Assembly: GCA_019636335.1 (NCBI GenBank)
Contig: JAHBXR010000002.1
Coordinates: 186,001-250,000, forward strand
Length of the DNA: 64,000 nt
DNA from: Pirellulales bacterium
Lineage (GTDB): Bacteria > Planctomycetota > Planctomycetia > Pirellulales > JAEUIK01
Direction of reading: 5' to 3'
A model generated the notes under the pieces. The model was not told the DNA's origin and ran no database searches. It saw nothing but the letters and a program-made list of their open reading frames with translations. Below are positions 40,151 through 49,547 of this stretch, piece after piece (position 1 is the stretch's first letter; every line of letters starts with the position of its first letter). A program made the position numbers and the translations under genes.

Positions 40151-42472
40151 ATGCGGAACTGGCTGAATGCCTTGTGGCGGCGGTCGCGCGACCAGGAGGG
40201 GGTCCAGGCGCACATGACGTTTGGCCAGACCTCGCTGGGACGGACCATTTCGCGCACGCGCCTGCTGCTGAAAAAGCAACTCTGGGTCTGGCCCATCATC
40301 GCGGTCGTCGTGCTGGCGACGCTGGGTTATGCGATCAACCTCTCGATTCATGACACGATGGAGCAGACGCTCCGTTCGCAATTACAGACGTTGCTCACGG
40401 TCGAGCGCTCGATGCTCGAGAAGTGGTTGAAGGTCCAGGAATCGAGCGCGGTCTCGATGGCGAACAGCCCAGCCGTCCGGCAGACCATCGCACAGCTCCT
40501 GGCAGCGCAGCCCGATTCGCTCGCCGCCGCGGGGATCGATCCCGCGCAGCGTAGTGACGCCAGTCTGTCCGAGTTGTATGCCCGCTTGTCGAAAGAACTC
40601 GAAGCGGGCATGTCCTCGCACGACTTCACCGGTTTTGTGGTCGTCGACAAGCACCACCGCGTGATTGCCGCCACGGCGCGGGACTTGATCGGGCAGGTCG
40701 TACCGGAGTACGAGAGCTTTCTCGATCGAACGCTCGAGGGGACGCCCACCGTCTCCACTCCCTTCGCCAGCGTCAGCATGGTCAAGGATGCACGCGGTCG
40801 GCTGCGGAGCAGCGTGCCTACAATGTTCGTCTGTGCTCCGGTGCGCGACGAGAATCTACAAGTGGTCGCGGTACTTGCCCTGCGCATCCGACCGGAGGAC
40901 GAATTCACCGATATTCTTCAACTCGGCCAGATCGGTGAGACGGGTGAGACCTACGCCATCAGCAAAGAGGGCTTGCTGGTCTCGAACAGCCGTTTCGATG
41001 ATGCCTTGATCCTGCTGGGGATCCTGCCCGACCAGGAAGGCGCCGCGTCGATCCTGACCGTCCAAGTGCGCGATCCCGGCGGGAACATGGTCGAAGGGTT
41101 CCGCCCCCACGTGCGCCGCCACGAATTGCCGTTGACCGAGATCGCCGCGGCGGCCGTCAGCGGAACCACCGGCGTCAATATGGCGGGCTACCGCGATTAT
41201 CGCGGGGCGCCCTCGGTCGGCGCCTGGACCTGGCTGCCCAAGTATCAGATGGGCATCATTACCGAAATCGATATCGGCGAGGCCTATCGCCCGTTGACGA
41301 TTCTCAAGTGGAGCTTTTTCTCGATCTACGCGCTGCTGGGCATCAGCGCCGTGGCGATCTTCGTCTTTACGCTGGTGGTGGCGCGGCTGCAACGTCAGGC
41401 ACAGAAGGCCACGATCGAAGCCAAGCAACTCGGCCAGTACCGGTTGCAGGACAAGATCGGCGCCGGCGCGATGGGCGTCGTCTACAAGGGGCAACACGCC
41501 ATGCTACGACGCCCCACGGCGATCAAGATGCTCGACGTCGACCGTGTGAACGACGCGACGATCGCGCGCTTCGAGCGCGAGGTGCAGATCACCTGCAATC
41601 TGAACAACCCGCACACCGTGGCGATCTTCGATTACGGTCGCACGCCCGAGGGGGTGTTCTACTACGCGATGGAGTATCTCGACGGGATCGACCTGCAAAC
41701 ACTCGTCGATCGCGACGGCCCCCAGCCCGAGGGACGCGTCGTCAGTATCCTGCGGCAGATCTGTGCCTCGCTCTACGAGGCGCATTCGCAAGGCTTGGTG
41801 CATCGCGACATCAAGCCGGCGAATATCATGCTCAATCGCCGCGGCGGTGAGCCTGACGTCGTCAAGGTCCTCGACTTCGGGCTCGTCAAGGCGATCGACG
41901 ACAAGAAGGAAGTGGGGAGCGACATGTCGGGCACCCCCCTCTACATGTCGCCCGAGGCGATTCAAACACCCGAGCTGGTCGATCCGCGCAGCGATCTCTA
42001 CGCCGTCGGTGCGGTGGGGTACTTCCTGCTGACGGGCGAGACCGCCTTCCACGCACGCACGCTGGCCGAGCTGTGCCAGCAGCACATCACGGCGATTCCC
42101 GAGGCCCCCTCGCGACGTCTCGGCGCGGCCGTGTCCCCCGAGTTGGAGCACGCGCTGTTGGCCTGCCTCGAAAAGAATCGCGCCAAGCGCCCGCAGACGG
42201 CGCGGGACCTGGCGGCCATGCTCGATCGTGTGACGGCCAAATGGACGCTCGACGATGCCGAGGCGTGGTGGAGCCGCTACGAGCGAGGCCAGCTTGGCCA
42301 ACAACGGCCGGCGACACGCACGGCGCCGAACGCCGCCACCGTGCGCAACAGCGCCTTCGAAGCGACCATGGATAGCTCCCCGGCCGCCAAGGAAACGAAC
42401 GCCACGACGAGCGGTCTCGATCAGACGACGCTGTTCAACTCGCCGGAGAAAGGGCCGGACACCCCGTCGTAG
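40151..42472 (+). CDS. Transmembrane Ser/Thr protein kinase with N-terminal Cache sensor
   Basis: The 773-residue protein has a cytoplasmic N-terminus (~1-42), a membrane helix (VWPIIAVVVLATLGYAI), an extracytoplasmic double-Cache-like domain (~70-380; GETGETYAISKEGLLVSNSR is the ligand-binding-like segment), a second helix (~385-410) and a cytoplasmic eukaryotic-type kinase (~428-700). Kinase motifs are intact: GAGAMGVVYKG, AIKML (Lys), HRDIKPANIML, DFGLVKA and SPE. The layout (sensor before kinase) is the reverse of PASTA kinases such as PknB. A Thr/Ser-rich tail follows. The gene converges with the J-like/MshEN gene (20 bases apart). The sensed ligand is unknown. Confidence 0.94.
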   Translation: MRNWLNALWRRSRDQEGVQAHMTFGQTSLGRTISRTRLLLKKQLWVWPIIAVVVLATLGYAINLSIHDTMEQTLRSQLQTLLTVERSMLEKWLKVQESSAVSMANSPAVRQTIAQLLAAQPDSLAAAGIDPAQRSDASLSELYARLSKELEAGMSSHDFTGFVVVDKHHRVIAATARDLIGQVVPEYESFLDRTLEGTPTVSTPFASVSMVKDARGRLRSSVPTMFVCAPVRDENLQVVAVLALRIRPEDEFTDILQLGQIGETGETYAISKEGLLVSNSRFDDALILLGILPDQEGAASILTVQVRDPGGNMVEGFRPHVRRHELPLTEIAAAAVSGTTGVNMAGYRDYRGAPSVGAWTWLPKYQMGIITEIDIGEAYRPLTILKWSFFSIYALLGISAVAIFVFTLVVARLQRQAQKATIEAKQLGQYRLQDKIGAGAMGVVYKGQHAMLRRPTAIKMLDVDRVNDATIARFEREVQITCNLNNPHTVAIFDYGRTPEGVFYYAMEYLDGIDLQTLVDRDGPQPEGRVVSILRQICASLYEAHSQGLVHRDIKPANIMLNRRGGEPDVVKVLDFGLVKAIDDKKEVGSDMSGTPLYMSPEAIQTPELVDPRSDLYAVGAVGYFLLTGETAFHARTLAELCQQHITAIPEAPSRRLGAAVSPELEHALLACLEKNRAKRPQTARDLAAMLDRVTAKWTLDDAEAWWSRYERGQLGQQRPATRTAPNAATVRNSAFEATMDSSPAAKETNATTSGLDQTTLFNSPEKGPDTPS

Positions 42473-42492
42473 TCGGCAACGAGATCAAGCTG

Positions 42493-43527
42493 TTAGCCCT
42501 TGACGGTCGCGTAGGCGAAGCCGGCGCCGGCGGCCACCAATCCTACGCCAATAGCCAGGGGCAACGTGACCGTCAGGAAGGGGGACGGCAACGGATTGAA
42601 GAACAATCCCTTCAGCAGTTGTTGCCAGAAGATCATGGCCATGAAGCCGAAGTTGAAGGCCATCAGCGTCGTCATCAGCCGCCGCTTCTTGAACTCTTTC
42701 TTCTGCTCGGCGGTCAGGGGACCGGCCGCGGCGGCGGTCACTGCCGACGTATTCGTGGCCTTGCGACCGGCAGCCGGCGCTCCGCCGGCGGCCATCTCGG
42801 CGGCCGCGGCCTCCTTCGTATAGTGTTGCGCGATGATGTTGTTGACCCCGGCGGGCGTGCAGAGCACGGAGCGGACCGGCATGCCGACGCGCAGACGCAA
42901 CTCGTCTTCGACCTCGGGCTTGAGCGGGTGGGGCGAGGCCACCAGTAACTGGTCGTCGTCGATCATCACCGGCACGCACGAGTGTTGCCGCGCCAGCACG
43001 GCGGGCACCTTGGGTAGCAGGAAGGTGTCGCACTCGATGTCCGACAGGTCGAGGTAGGGCAACCCCTGCGACTCGGCGAAGATCTGCATGGCGACGTCGG
43101 CCGTGGCCAGCTTTTGCTGCACGAGCGCGTCGTGCATGTCGACACCGACGGCCTGCGCATAACGGCGGGCCTTGGCAAGCTGTTCCTGATCGACCACCTT
43201 GCGTAACAGCAGCAGCTCTTCCATCGAGCGGCGCTTGCCGGGCGTGGCATCCTTACGGCCGAGCGAGGCATCGTACTCCGCCTTGCGATGGGCATCCGTC
43301 AGGCAGAGCATGGCCTTGGCCAGCTCGTTGAGCAGATCCTGCGATTGCTTGGCAAAATCGCCCGCCGCGAACTTGCGCACGTGCGCGTTCATCTTGCGAT
43401 AGTGCGTGCCGATCTTGGCGGGATCGTCCTCGAACTGCCTCAACCGCAGAATCTGATAGTAGCTCAGCGGGCGCGCGGTCTCGGTGATGCCCAGCCAATC
43501 GCGATAGACGTCCAGCGGCTTGTTCAT
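42493..43527 (-). CDS. J-like domain / MshEN (type II secretion E N-terminal) membrane protein
   Basis: The 344-residue protein starts with a J-like helical domain (~15-95): YYQILRLRQFEDDP...HYRKMNAHVRKFA...CLTDAHRKAEYDASLG, in which the HPD tripeptide needed to stimulate Hsp70 is absent. Residues ~105-235 form a T2SS-E N-terminal (MshEN) domain: VVDQEQLAKARRYAQAVG...QGLPYLDLSD, ending in NNIIAQHY. After an Ala-rich linker come two membrane helices (~285-340) and a short tail. MshEN domains in secretion ATPases can bind c-di-GMP; here there is no ATPase. It follows an Hsp70-like gene by 27 bases, so the two are likely co-transcribed and functionally paired. Confidence 0.8.
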   Translation of the reverse strand: MNKPLDVYRDWLGITETARPLSYYQILRLRQFEDDPAKIGTHYRKMNAHVRKFAAGDFAKQSQDLLNELAKAMLCLTDAHRKAEYDASLGRKDATPGKRRSMEELLLLRKVVDQEQLAKARRYAQAVGVDMHDALVQQKLATADVAMQIFAESQGLPYLDLSDIECDTFLLPKVPAVLARQHSCVPVMIDDDQLLVASPHPLKPEVEDELRLRVGMPVRSVLCTPAGVNNIIAQHYTKEAAAAEMAAGGAPAAGRKATNTSAVTAAAAGPLTAEQKKEFKKRRLMTTLMAFNFGFMAMIFWQQLLKGLFFNPLPSPFLTVTLPLAIGVGLVAAGAGFAYATVKG

Positions 43528-43554
43528 GGGGAGTGACTATCGACCTCGAGTTCC

Positions 43555-45132
43555 CTATTCGACTTTGTATTCACTGGCCAGCTTGGTGAAGCCATCGATC
43601 TGTTGATCGTCGAGCCCGCCGCGGCGTTCGATATCGATAGCGGCCTCGCGCCCCCCGGTCTTGTCGCGGGCCCGCACGCGAATGCGTCCGGCCTGATCGA
43701 AGGAGTAGGTCACTTCGATGGGCGAACCCTTCGGCAGGTTGGCCGGCAGGTCGGTGATGCGGCAATTGCCGATCAACGAGCAGGCAGCCGGGTCGGGGGC
43801 ATCCCCTTCCATCACCTTGACGCTCACGCGCTGCTGGTGGTCCTGGTTCGTGAGAAACGTCTGGCTGACCTCGACCGGCAGCTTGGTATTGCGGGGGATC
43901 ATCACATGGTTGACGAGCTGGCCCGTCCGCGGATGTCGGGCCGCCACCCCCAGCCCGTGCGAATTCACCTCGTCCTGCTTGATGGCGGCTAGGTGCTTGC
44001 GCACTTTTTCGGCAATATCGCTCTGGCCGCCGCGAAACTTGGCTTCGAGGATCGCGGCATGAATCGCCGCGCCCTGGGCCACGGCGGTAAAGGGGGACAG
44101 ATCGCGGTAGGGTTTGACGCCCGTGACTGCTTCGATCCGTTCGGACACCAGCGGCATGAGCGTCGAGCCCCCCACGAGCACGATCGCGTCGAGATCGGCC
44201 GGCGTGGCCTGGCCCTGCTCGAGCACGAGCATCAGCGTGTCGATGGTGCGCTGCAGCAGATCGGCCGTCATGTCTTCGAACTGGCGGCGAGAGATCCGGA
44301 CCGTGATGGTCTTGCCTTCGTGCCGGCAATTGATCGTGGTCTCGGCATGGGCTGACAGGGCGATCTTGGCGAGATCGCAGTCGTTGCGCAACACCTGCAC
44401 GGTGCGCTTCGACTCGCGCGGATCCGAACCGTAGCGGGTCTTGAACTCCTCGGCCACGAAGTCGAGCAGGCGGTCGTTCCAGTCGATGCCGCCGAGGTGG
44501 ACGTCGCCGTCGGTCGCCAGCACCTGGAAATGCGTGGGCGTGTAACGCACGAGCGTGACGTCGAACGTGCCCCCGCCGAGATCGTAGACCAAAGCCATCC
44601 GCGGCTTGTCGAACTTGACACTCGAGGCGCCGAGCTCTCCGCGATGCCAGGCATAGGCCAGCGTGGCCGCGGTGGGCTCGTTGATGATGTCGATCACGTT
44701 CATGCCCGCGATGCGACCCGCGTCTTGCGTCGCCTTGCGCCGCGAGTCGTTGAAGTAGTAGGGCACCGTGATGACGGCGTTCGAGACTTCGCCGATCTTG
44801 GCGCTGGCGTCCTGCTTGAGCTTCTTGAGAATCAGCGCCGAGAGGAACTCGGGCGTGATCTCGCGGCCGTCGAAGGTGCGCTTGTACTCGACATTGCCCA
44901 TCTCGCGCTTGACGCGTTCGACGACATGGTCGGGGTCTTCCATCGCGGCCCGCATGCGACTGGGGCCTACGATGACGTGCCCCGTCTCGGCCAGCAGGAC
45001 GAGACTGGGGGTTTCCACGTCGCCATCGTCGTTGGCCAGCGGGACGGGTACCCCCTCGGGGTTCAAATGCGCGATGGTCGAGAAGGTGGTGCCGAGATCG
45101 ATACCCACCGTGTGGCCGGGAAGAAATTCCAT
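43555..45132 (-). CDS. Short Hsp70-like protein (DnaK family, no lid)
   Basis: The 525-residue protein has the Hsp70 nucleotide-binding domain (~5-380): GIDLGTTFSTIA (phosphate 1), VPYYFNDSRRKAT, INEPTAATLAYA, LVYDLGGGTFDVTLV (phosphate 2) and LVGGSTLMPLV (adenosine). A substrate-binding beta domain follows (~395-505: NTKLPVEVSQTF, VSVKVMEGD). The helical lid of DnaK (about 100 residues) is missing, as is an EEVD-type tail. It resembles the planctomycete short Hsp70 family, several copies of which occur alongside true DnaK. It is co-directional with, and 27 bases before, the J-like/MshEN gene, so it is probably that protein's partner. Confidence 0.93.
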   Translation of the reverse strand: MEFLPGHTVGIDLGTTFSTIAHLNPEGVPVPLANDDGDVETPSLVLLAETGHVIVGPSRMRAAMEDPDHVVERVKREMGNVEYKRTFDGREITPEFLSALILKKLKQDASAKIGEVSNAVITVPYYFNDSRRKATQDAGRIAGMNVIDIINEPTAATLAYAWHRGELGASSVKFDKPRMALVYDLGGGTFDVTLVRYTPTHFQVLATDGDVHLGGIDWNDRLLDFVAEEFKTRYGSDPRESKRTVQVLRNDCDLAKIALSAHAETTINCRHEGKTITVRISRRQFEDMTADLLQRTIDTLMLVLEQGQATPADLDAIVLVGGSTLMPLVSERIEAVTGVKPYRDLSPFTAVAQGAAIHAAILEAKFRGGQSDIAEKVRKHLAAIKQDEVNSHGLGVAARHPRTGQLVNHVMIPRNTKLPVEVSQTFLTNQDHQQRVSVKVMEGDAPDPAACSLIGNCRITDLPANLPKGSPIEVTYSFDQAGRIRVRARDKTGGREAAIDIERRGGLDDQQIDGFTKLASEYKVE

Positions 45133-45425
45133 GGAACTCTACTATGCGCCGTCGAGGCGGGAATCAAAGGTGCGGGGCCGAAAGGTGCGCCGTGTCGTTC
45201 GCCACGACGACGGCCTCGCCCTGCACAGGGGCCGTCGGCGACCTAGAAGCCGGCGCGAAATCGCCCCGCGCACGCCGGTGTAGCGATTGTCGGCACGCTG
45301 AAAGCGCGCGTCAAGCTAAGAGGCAACTCGACTCGGTCACGCGCCCGAGCGACGGTACTCTTCATGTCTGCGGCGCAGCAGCGCGCGATCTCCGCCAGTC
45401 ATGCCCCGCCCGATGGCGGCCGTGA

Positions 45426-45740
45426 CTATTCCTGGATTACTTCTTTGACCACCTGCACGAAGTGCGGGGTCTTCGACGAGACCGACAACTCGCCGGCCTT
45501 CTTGTCGGCCTGTTTCCGCTCGTTGTACTCGAACAGGGCGACACGCTTCATCGACTGGCTAAAGACGCCCCAGAAGGCCTTCAGACGGACGTCCTTGGTG
45601 CTCTTGGCACGGCTCTTCCGCTTGACAGGCGCCTTGGTCGGGTCTTTCTTCGCCTTGACAGGCTTTTTGCCTTCACCCTTGCGTTCGGCAGCCTCTGCCT
45701 CGATTCGCAATTCCTTACGGCTGACGACTTTGCGGGCCAT
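45426..45740 (-). CDS. Small basic conserved hypothetical protein
   Basis: The 104-residue protein starts MARKVVSRKELRIEAEAAERKGEGKKPVKAK, is Lys/Arg-rich, and has an aromatic, more conserved C-terminal half (RLKAFWGVFSQSMKRVALFEYNERKQADKKAGELS). I do not recognise the family by name, though proteins with this FWGVFSQSMKRVALFEYN core appear to be common in planctomycetes. The charge suggests nucleic-acid or ribosome binding. It is monocistronic, with ~290-base spacers on both sides. Confidence 0.75.
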   Translation of the reverse strand: MARKVVSRKELRIEAEAAERKGEGKKPVKAKKDPTKAPVKRKSRAKSTKDVRLKAFWGVFSQSMKRVALFEYNERKQADKKAGELSVSSKTPHFVQVVKEVIQE

Positions 45741-46033
45741 GTTCTCTTCTTCTCTCCAGGCTTGGAACCCCCAGCGGGGCCGGGCGAGCCGCTCACAGCT
45801 CCGTCGCGTGAGGCTCGGGACCCCGGCTGCTTCGTCAAAATCATACCGAATTTCGCCCTTCTCGCCTAGTTGCCCTCGGTCGCGGTGGTCGCCTGGCCCG
45901 GGAGTCCGTCACCCTGGCGCAGATCGAGCTTGCGTCGTTTTCGCGATCCGCCCATGATACGCCCCCTGCGAGCGGCCCAAGCGATGGGCCGGCAGTTTTC
46001 TTCGAGCAGGGCAAACCAGGGAGGGCCCTCGTC

Positions 46034-46687
46034 ATGCGGATGGCATTGCGATGTCTGGCGTTGAGCGGCTGCTTGTTGATGGTGACAGGCTGTTCATCGG
46101 AAAAGATCGAACCGGCCGCCGCGCCCGAGGGCACCACCAGTCCGGCGAAGGAGGCGAAGCGTCCCGAATCGCGCCGCCTGTCGCGCGAGGAGCAGAAGCA
46201 TCCCAAGGTGGTCGTCGCCACGAACCAGGGGAAGTTCACCCTGCAGCTCGACGCCGAGAAAGCGCCGATCACCGTGGCGAACTTTCTCGAGTACGTCGAT
46301 CGGGGCTTCTACGACGGCACGGTCTTCCACCAGGTTTCGGCCGGCTATGTCGTGCAAGGCGGAGGGTACGATGAGAAGTTCGCGGAGAAGTCCGCGGGTC
46401 CGGCCATTCGCAACGAAGCGCACAACGGTCTGTCGAATCGTCGCGGCACGATCTCCATGGCCCGCGCCGCCGACCTGATCGACAGCTCGACTTCGCAATT
46501 CTTCATCAACCTGGGAGACAATAATGCGCTCGATCACCAGAGCGCCGAGGCCGATGGCTATGGCTATTGCGTCTTCGGTCAGGTGATCGAAGGGCTCGAG
46601 ACGGTCGATCAGATCGGCAACTCGCCGGCCGATGCGGGACGACCGAACACTGCCGTGCGCATCGAATCGATGCGCCGCTTACGCTAG
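46034..46687 (+). CDS. Cyclophilin-type peptidyl-prolyl isomerase lipoprotein
   Basis: The 217-residue protein has a lipoprotein signal (MRMALRCLALSGCLLMVTGCSS, lipobox VTGC) and a cyclophilin domain (~50-215): VVVATNQGKFTLQLDAEKAP, FYDGTVFHQV, GYVVQGGGYDEK, RGTISMARA and SSTSQFFINLGDN. The catalytic Arg of human-type cyclophilins (FHRI) is replaced by Gln (FHQV) and GGDF by GGGY, both seen in bacterial homologues. It should fold proline-containing proteins at the outer face of a membrane. GGAGG lies 9 bases before the ATG. Codirectional with csrA but 260 bases apart. Confidence 0.92.
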   Translation: MRMALRCLALSGCLLMVTGCSSEKIEPAAAPEGTTSPAKEAKRPESRRLSREEQKHPKVVVATNQGKFTLQLDAEKAPITVANFLEYVDRGFYDGTVFHQVSAGYVVQGGGYDEKFAEKSAGPAIRNEAHNGLSNRRGTISMARAADLIDSSTSQFFINLGDNNALDHQSAEADGYGYCVFGQVIEGLETVDQIGNSPADAGRPNTAVRIESMRRLR

Positions 46688-46947
46688 GCGAGCGTCGCGT
46701 CGGGCAGCATCGTCCGTCGGGATCGACTGCCTATGCTCACCAGCCGACATCGACGGCGGGTGACCGCACGCAATTCGTGCATGATCTCCACGAATTCTTC
46801 ATGGCCACTTGCTAGGCTACCTTCCGCTCGCCGGGTGACAGCGGATGGAGCGTCGTGGCGGAGCGAGCTTCCGTCCGCCACGTGGCCGGCGACGTGCCCT
46901 ACGTCGGGCCTCGATCTTCAGCTCCTTTATCGTGGGGAGGTATCGTC

Positions 46948-47157
46948 ATGCTGGTCTTGAGTCGCAAGCCCAACGAAACGATTCATATCGGTAACGACAT
47001 CACGCTGGTCGTGCTCGACGTGCGCGGCAACCGCGTTTGTCTGGGCATCGAGGCGCCGTCGCAGGTGGTGATTCGCCGCGGCGAGTTGGAACCGCACAGC
47101 GAGTTGGCCGTTGGGCGGACGACGAACGAGCGGTCCGCGCTCTTGCCCGTCGGTTAA
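46948..47157 (+). CDS. csrA: Carbon storage regulator CsrA
   Basis: The 69-residue product begins MLVLSRKPNETIHIGNDITLVVLDVRGNRVCLGIEAP, a nearly canonical CsrA/RsmA sequence, including the RNA-binding Arg at the end of the strand before GIEAP and the C-terminal amphipathic region. GGGGAGG lies 7 bases before the ATG, a strong ribosome-binding site. An in-frame longer start at 46855 lacks support. CsrA represses or stabilises messages by binding GGA motifs; its own site overlaps such a motif, compatible with autoregulation. The gene converges with phoB. Confidence 0.95.
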   Translation: MLVLSRKPNETIHIGNDITLVVLDVRGNRVCLGIEAPSQVVIRRGELEPHSELAVGRTTNERSALLPVG

Positions 47158-47198
47158 CTGGCGCATGAGTGGGACCGACGAGCAAAGGTGCCCGAACA

Positions 47199-47894
47199 TT
47201 AGGGCGCTTCGTCGCGGAAGCGGTAGCCCACGCCCCGGACCGTTTCGATCAGCTCGGCATAGTCGCCGAGCTTCTGCCGCAGCGCGCGAATGTGGACGTC
47301 GATCGTGCGCTCCATCACCAGGCTGTCCTCGCCGACGGCGGCATTGATCAATTCCGAGCGGTTGAAGGCTCGGCCCGGCTGCCGCACGAGACAATCGAGC
47401 AGGCGGAACTCGCTGCGCGTCAGGTCGACCGGCAGATTTTCGGCCGTCACGCGGTGCCGGCGGCGATCGATCACGATGCCGTGACTCGAGGCGACGTCGT
47501 GATGATCAGGCGTGGTGTGTCGTCGGCGGAGCAGGGCGTGGACGCGCTCGACGAGCACGCGCACGCTGAAGGGTTTCGTCATGTAATCGTCAGCCCCGAG
47601 CGACAGGCCCACGACTTCGTCCGCCTCTTCGGCCTTGGCGGTGAGCATCAGGATGAGCATGTTCTGCGTGGCGGGCTGATAGCGCAGCCGGCGGCACACC
47701 TCCAGCCCATCGATCAGCGGGAGCATGAGATCGAGGACGACCAGGTCGGGCACCATGACCTCGGCCTGGCGCAGGCCATCGCGGCCGTCGCTGGCGACGG
47801 CGATCTCATAACCGGCCTGGCGCAGGTTGTAGGCCAGCACCTCCGACAGGGGGCGATCGTCTTCGACGATGAGCAAGCGAGCTTTCGACATCAT
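47199..47894 (-). CDS. phoB: Phosphate-type response regulator, OmpR/PhoB family
   Basis: The ~231-residue protein is a receiver (DD at 11-12, Asp in LVVLDLMLP, Thr in LMLTAKAEE, Lys in YMTKPF) plus a winged-helix DNA-binding domain (LTRSEFRLLDCLV, ERTIDVHIRALRQKLGD, VRGVGYRF). It sits at the promoter-distal end of the pstSCAB-phoU operon, with phoR at the other end, which supports a PhoB role. The ATG at 47894 is immediately followed by another ATG (47891); either may be used. The gap to phoU is 28 bases. Confidence 0.92.
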   Translation of the reverse strand: MMSKARLLIVEDDRPLSEVLAYNLRQAGYEIAVASDGRDGLRQAEVMVPDLVVLDLMLPLIDGLEVCRRLRYQPATQNMLILMLTAKAEEADEVVGLSLGADDYMTKPFSVRVLVERVHALLRRRHTTPDHHDVASSHGIVIDRRRHRVTAENLPVDLTRSEFRLLDCLVRQPGRAFNRSELINAAVGEDSLVMERTIDVHIRALRQKLGDYAELIETVRGVGYRFRDEAP

Positions 47895-47922
47895 GCGACC
47901 TTGCGAGTAGCGCGCCACGCGT

Positions 47923-48606
47923 CTAGCGGGCGGACGGGGTGGGGGCGGGCGCATCGTGCCGGTGCCGGGCGATTTCCCCCTCGACCAGGTAGATGACGTC
48001 TTCCGCGATGTTCGTGGCGTGATCGGCAATGCGCTCGATGTGCCGCGCGGCCGAGAAGAGGTGCAGCGCGGCTTCGATCGTTTCCGGACGCGTGTGCATT
48101 TCGGCGCGCAGATCGTCGATCACCTCGCGATTGAAGGCGTCGACGCGCTCGTCGCGCGAGCAGACCTGCCGGGCGAGCTGCACGTCGAGCCGCACCAGCG
48201 AGTCGAGCGCATCGCGCACCATGGCGGTAGACAACTCGGCCATCTGGTGCAGCGTGGCCGGAATGTCCAGCTCCGGATGCACGGCCAGGCAGAGCGCGCG
48301 CTCGGCGATGTTGACCGCCAGGTCGGCGATGCGCTCGAGGTCGTTGTTCACCTTCATGGCGGTGGCCGTGCGGCGCAGATCGATGGCCACCGGCTGGTGC
48401 AGGGCGAGGATCTTGAGGCACTCCTCCTCGATCGCGACCTCCTGCTGATCGATCGTGTTGTCTGAGTGGACGACCTGCTCGGCCAGGTTCGACTGCTTGT
48501 GCAGCAGCGCGCGGCAGGCCTTGTTGATCATTTCTTCGACCGACGAGGAGAGCGCCAGCAGTTGGCGCTGCAGCTTCTCCAGGTCGCGTTGCAAGTGCTT
48601 GCTCAT
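47923..48606 (-). CDS. phoU: Phosphate transport regulator PhoU
   Basis: The 227-residue all-helical protein has the two PhoU three-helix bundle motifs: MINKACRALL...LAEQVVHSDNTIDQQEVAIEEECLKILALHQPVA...KVNNDLERIADLAVNIAERAL and, in the second half, DAFNREVIDDLRAEM...RHIERIADHATNIAEDVIYLVEGE. The metal-binding E/DxxxD motifs (ERIADLAVN, ERIADHATN) are kept. PhoU relays Pst transport status to PhoR, keeping the regulon off in phosphate excess. It is 6 bases downstream of pstB. A short acidic-neutral tail (APAPTPSAR) follows. Confidence 0.95.
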   Translation of the reverse strand: MSKHLQRDLEKLQRQLLALSSSVEEMINKACRALLHKQSNLAEQVVHSDNTIDQQEVAIEEECLKILALHQPVAIDLRRTATAMKVNNDLERIADLAVNIAERALCLAVHPELDIPATLHQMAELSTAMVRDALDSLVRLDVQLARQVCSRDERVDAFNREVIDDLRAEMHTRPETIEAALHLFSAARHIERIADHATNIAEDVIYLVEGEIARHRHDAPAPTPSAR

Positions 48607-48612
48607 GGCGGT

Positions 48613-49494
48613 CTACCCGAAGCGGCCGGTGATGTAGTCTTCGGTCCGTTGTTGGCTGGGACGCGTAAAGAGGTCGTTTGTACGCCCCGTCTCGACCAGT
48701 TCGCCGTGGTAGAAGAACGCGGTCTGGTCGGCGACGCGGGCGGCCTGCTGCATGTTATGCGTCACGATGACGATCGTGTAGCCGGCCTTGAGTTCGAAAA
48801 TCAGATCCTCGATTCTCGCCGTCGAGGAGGGGTCGAGCGCCGAGGCCGGCTCGTCCATCAGCAGCACCTCGGGATCGGTGGCCAGCGAGCGCGCGATGCA
48901 CAAGCGTTGCTGCTGGCCTCCCGACAGACGCATCGCCGATTCGTGCAGGCGATGCTTCACCTCGTCCCACAGGGCGGCCCGGATCAGCGAGCGTTCGACG
49001 ATCTCGTGCAGTACCCCCTTCTGGCGGATACCGGTCAGGCGCGGGCCGTAGGCGATGTTCTCGAAGATCGACTTGGGAAAGGGATTCGACTTCTGAAACA
49101 CCATGCCGACCCGCTTGCGCAGCTCGACCACGTCGGTGCGGCGGTCGTAGATGTTCTGGCCGTCGAGCTCGGCAAGGCCGGTCACGCGGCACCCCTCGAC
49201 CATGTCGTTCATGCGGTTGAGCGAACGTAGAAAGGTCGACTTGCCGCAACCCGAGGGACCGATCAACGCGGTGACCGATTTTTCGAGAATGTCGAGCGAG
49301 ACATTCGTCAGCGCCTGATGGGCGCCGTAGAAGACGCACAGATCGCGGGCGCGAATTTTGACGGGACCATCCACCGGCGGGCCCGCATCGCGCGCGGTCG
49401 CTGGCCGGGGCGTGGGGACCGCGGGACCGTCGTGGCGCGCTGGATCGTTCGGGGGATTCATCCGCGGCAGGGGTTGTACGTTGGAATCGGGCAT
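48613..49494 (-). CDS. pstB: Phosphate ABC transporter ATPase
   Basis: The ~293-residue protein has an unusual, Pro-rich N-terminal extension (~1-40) before the ABC domain, with Walker [11 protein letters not shown]-loop [11 protein letters not shown], signature LSGGQQQR, Walker [13 protein letters not shown] and the switch His in VTHNMQQ. The phrases [12 protein letters not shown] and GRTNDLF match PstB. ATG 49494 was chosen; GTG 49512 is an alternative that adds six residues. It lies 53 bases after pstA. Confidence 0.95.
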   Translation of the reverse strand: MPDSNVQPLPRMNPPNDPARHDGPAVPTPRPATARDAGPPVDGPVKIRARDLCVFYGAHQALTNVSLDILEKSVTALIGPSGCGKSTFLRSLNRMNDMVEGCRVTGLAELDGQNIYDRRTDVVELRKRVGMVFQKSNPFPKSIFENIAYGPRLTGIRQKGVLHEIVERSLIRAALWDEVKHRLHESAMRLSGGQQQRLCIARSLATDPEVLLMDEPASALDPSSTARIEDLIFELKAGYTIVIVTHNMQQAARVADQTAFFYHGELVETGRTNDLFTRPSQQRTEDYITGRFG

Positions 49495-49547
49495 CGGATT
49501 AGACCTAGGCACGCGCCTCGGGCGTGCCGCTTGCGCTCTCCCTGCAA

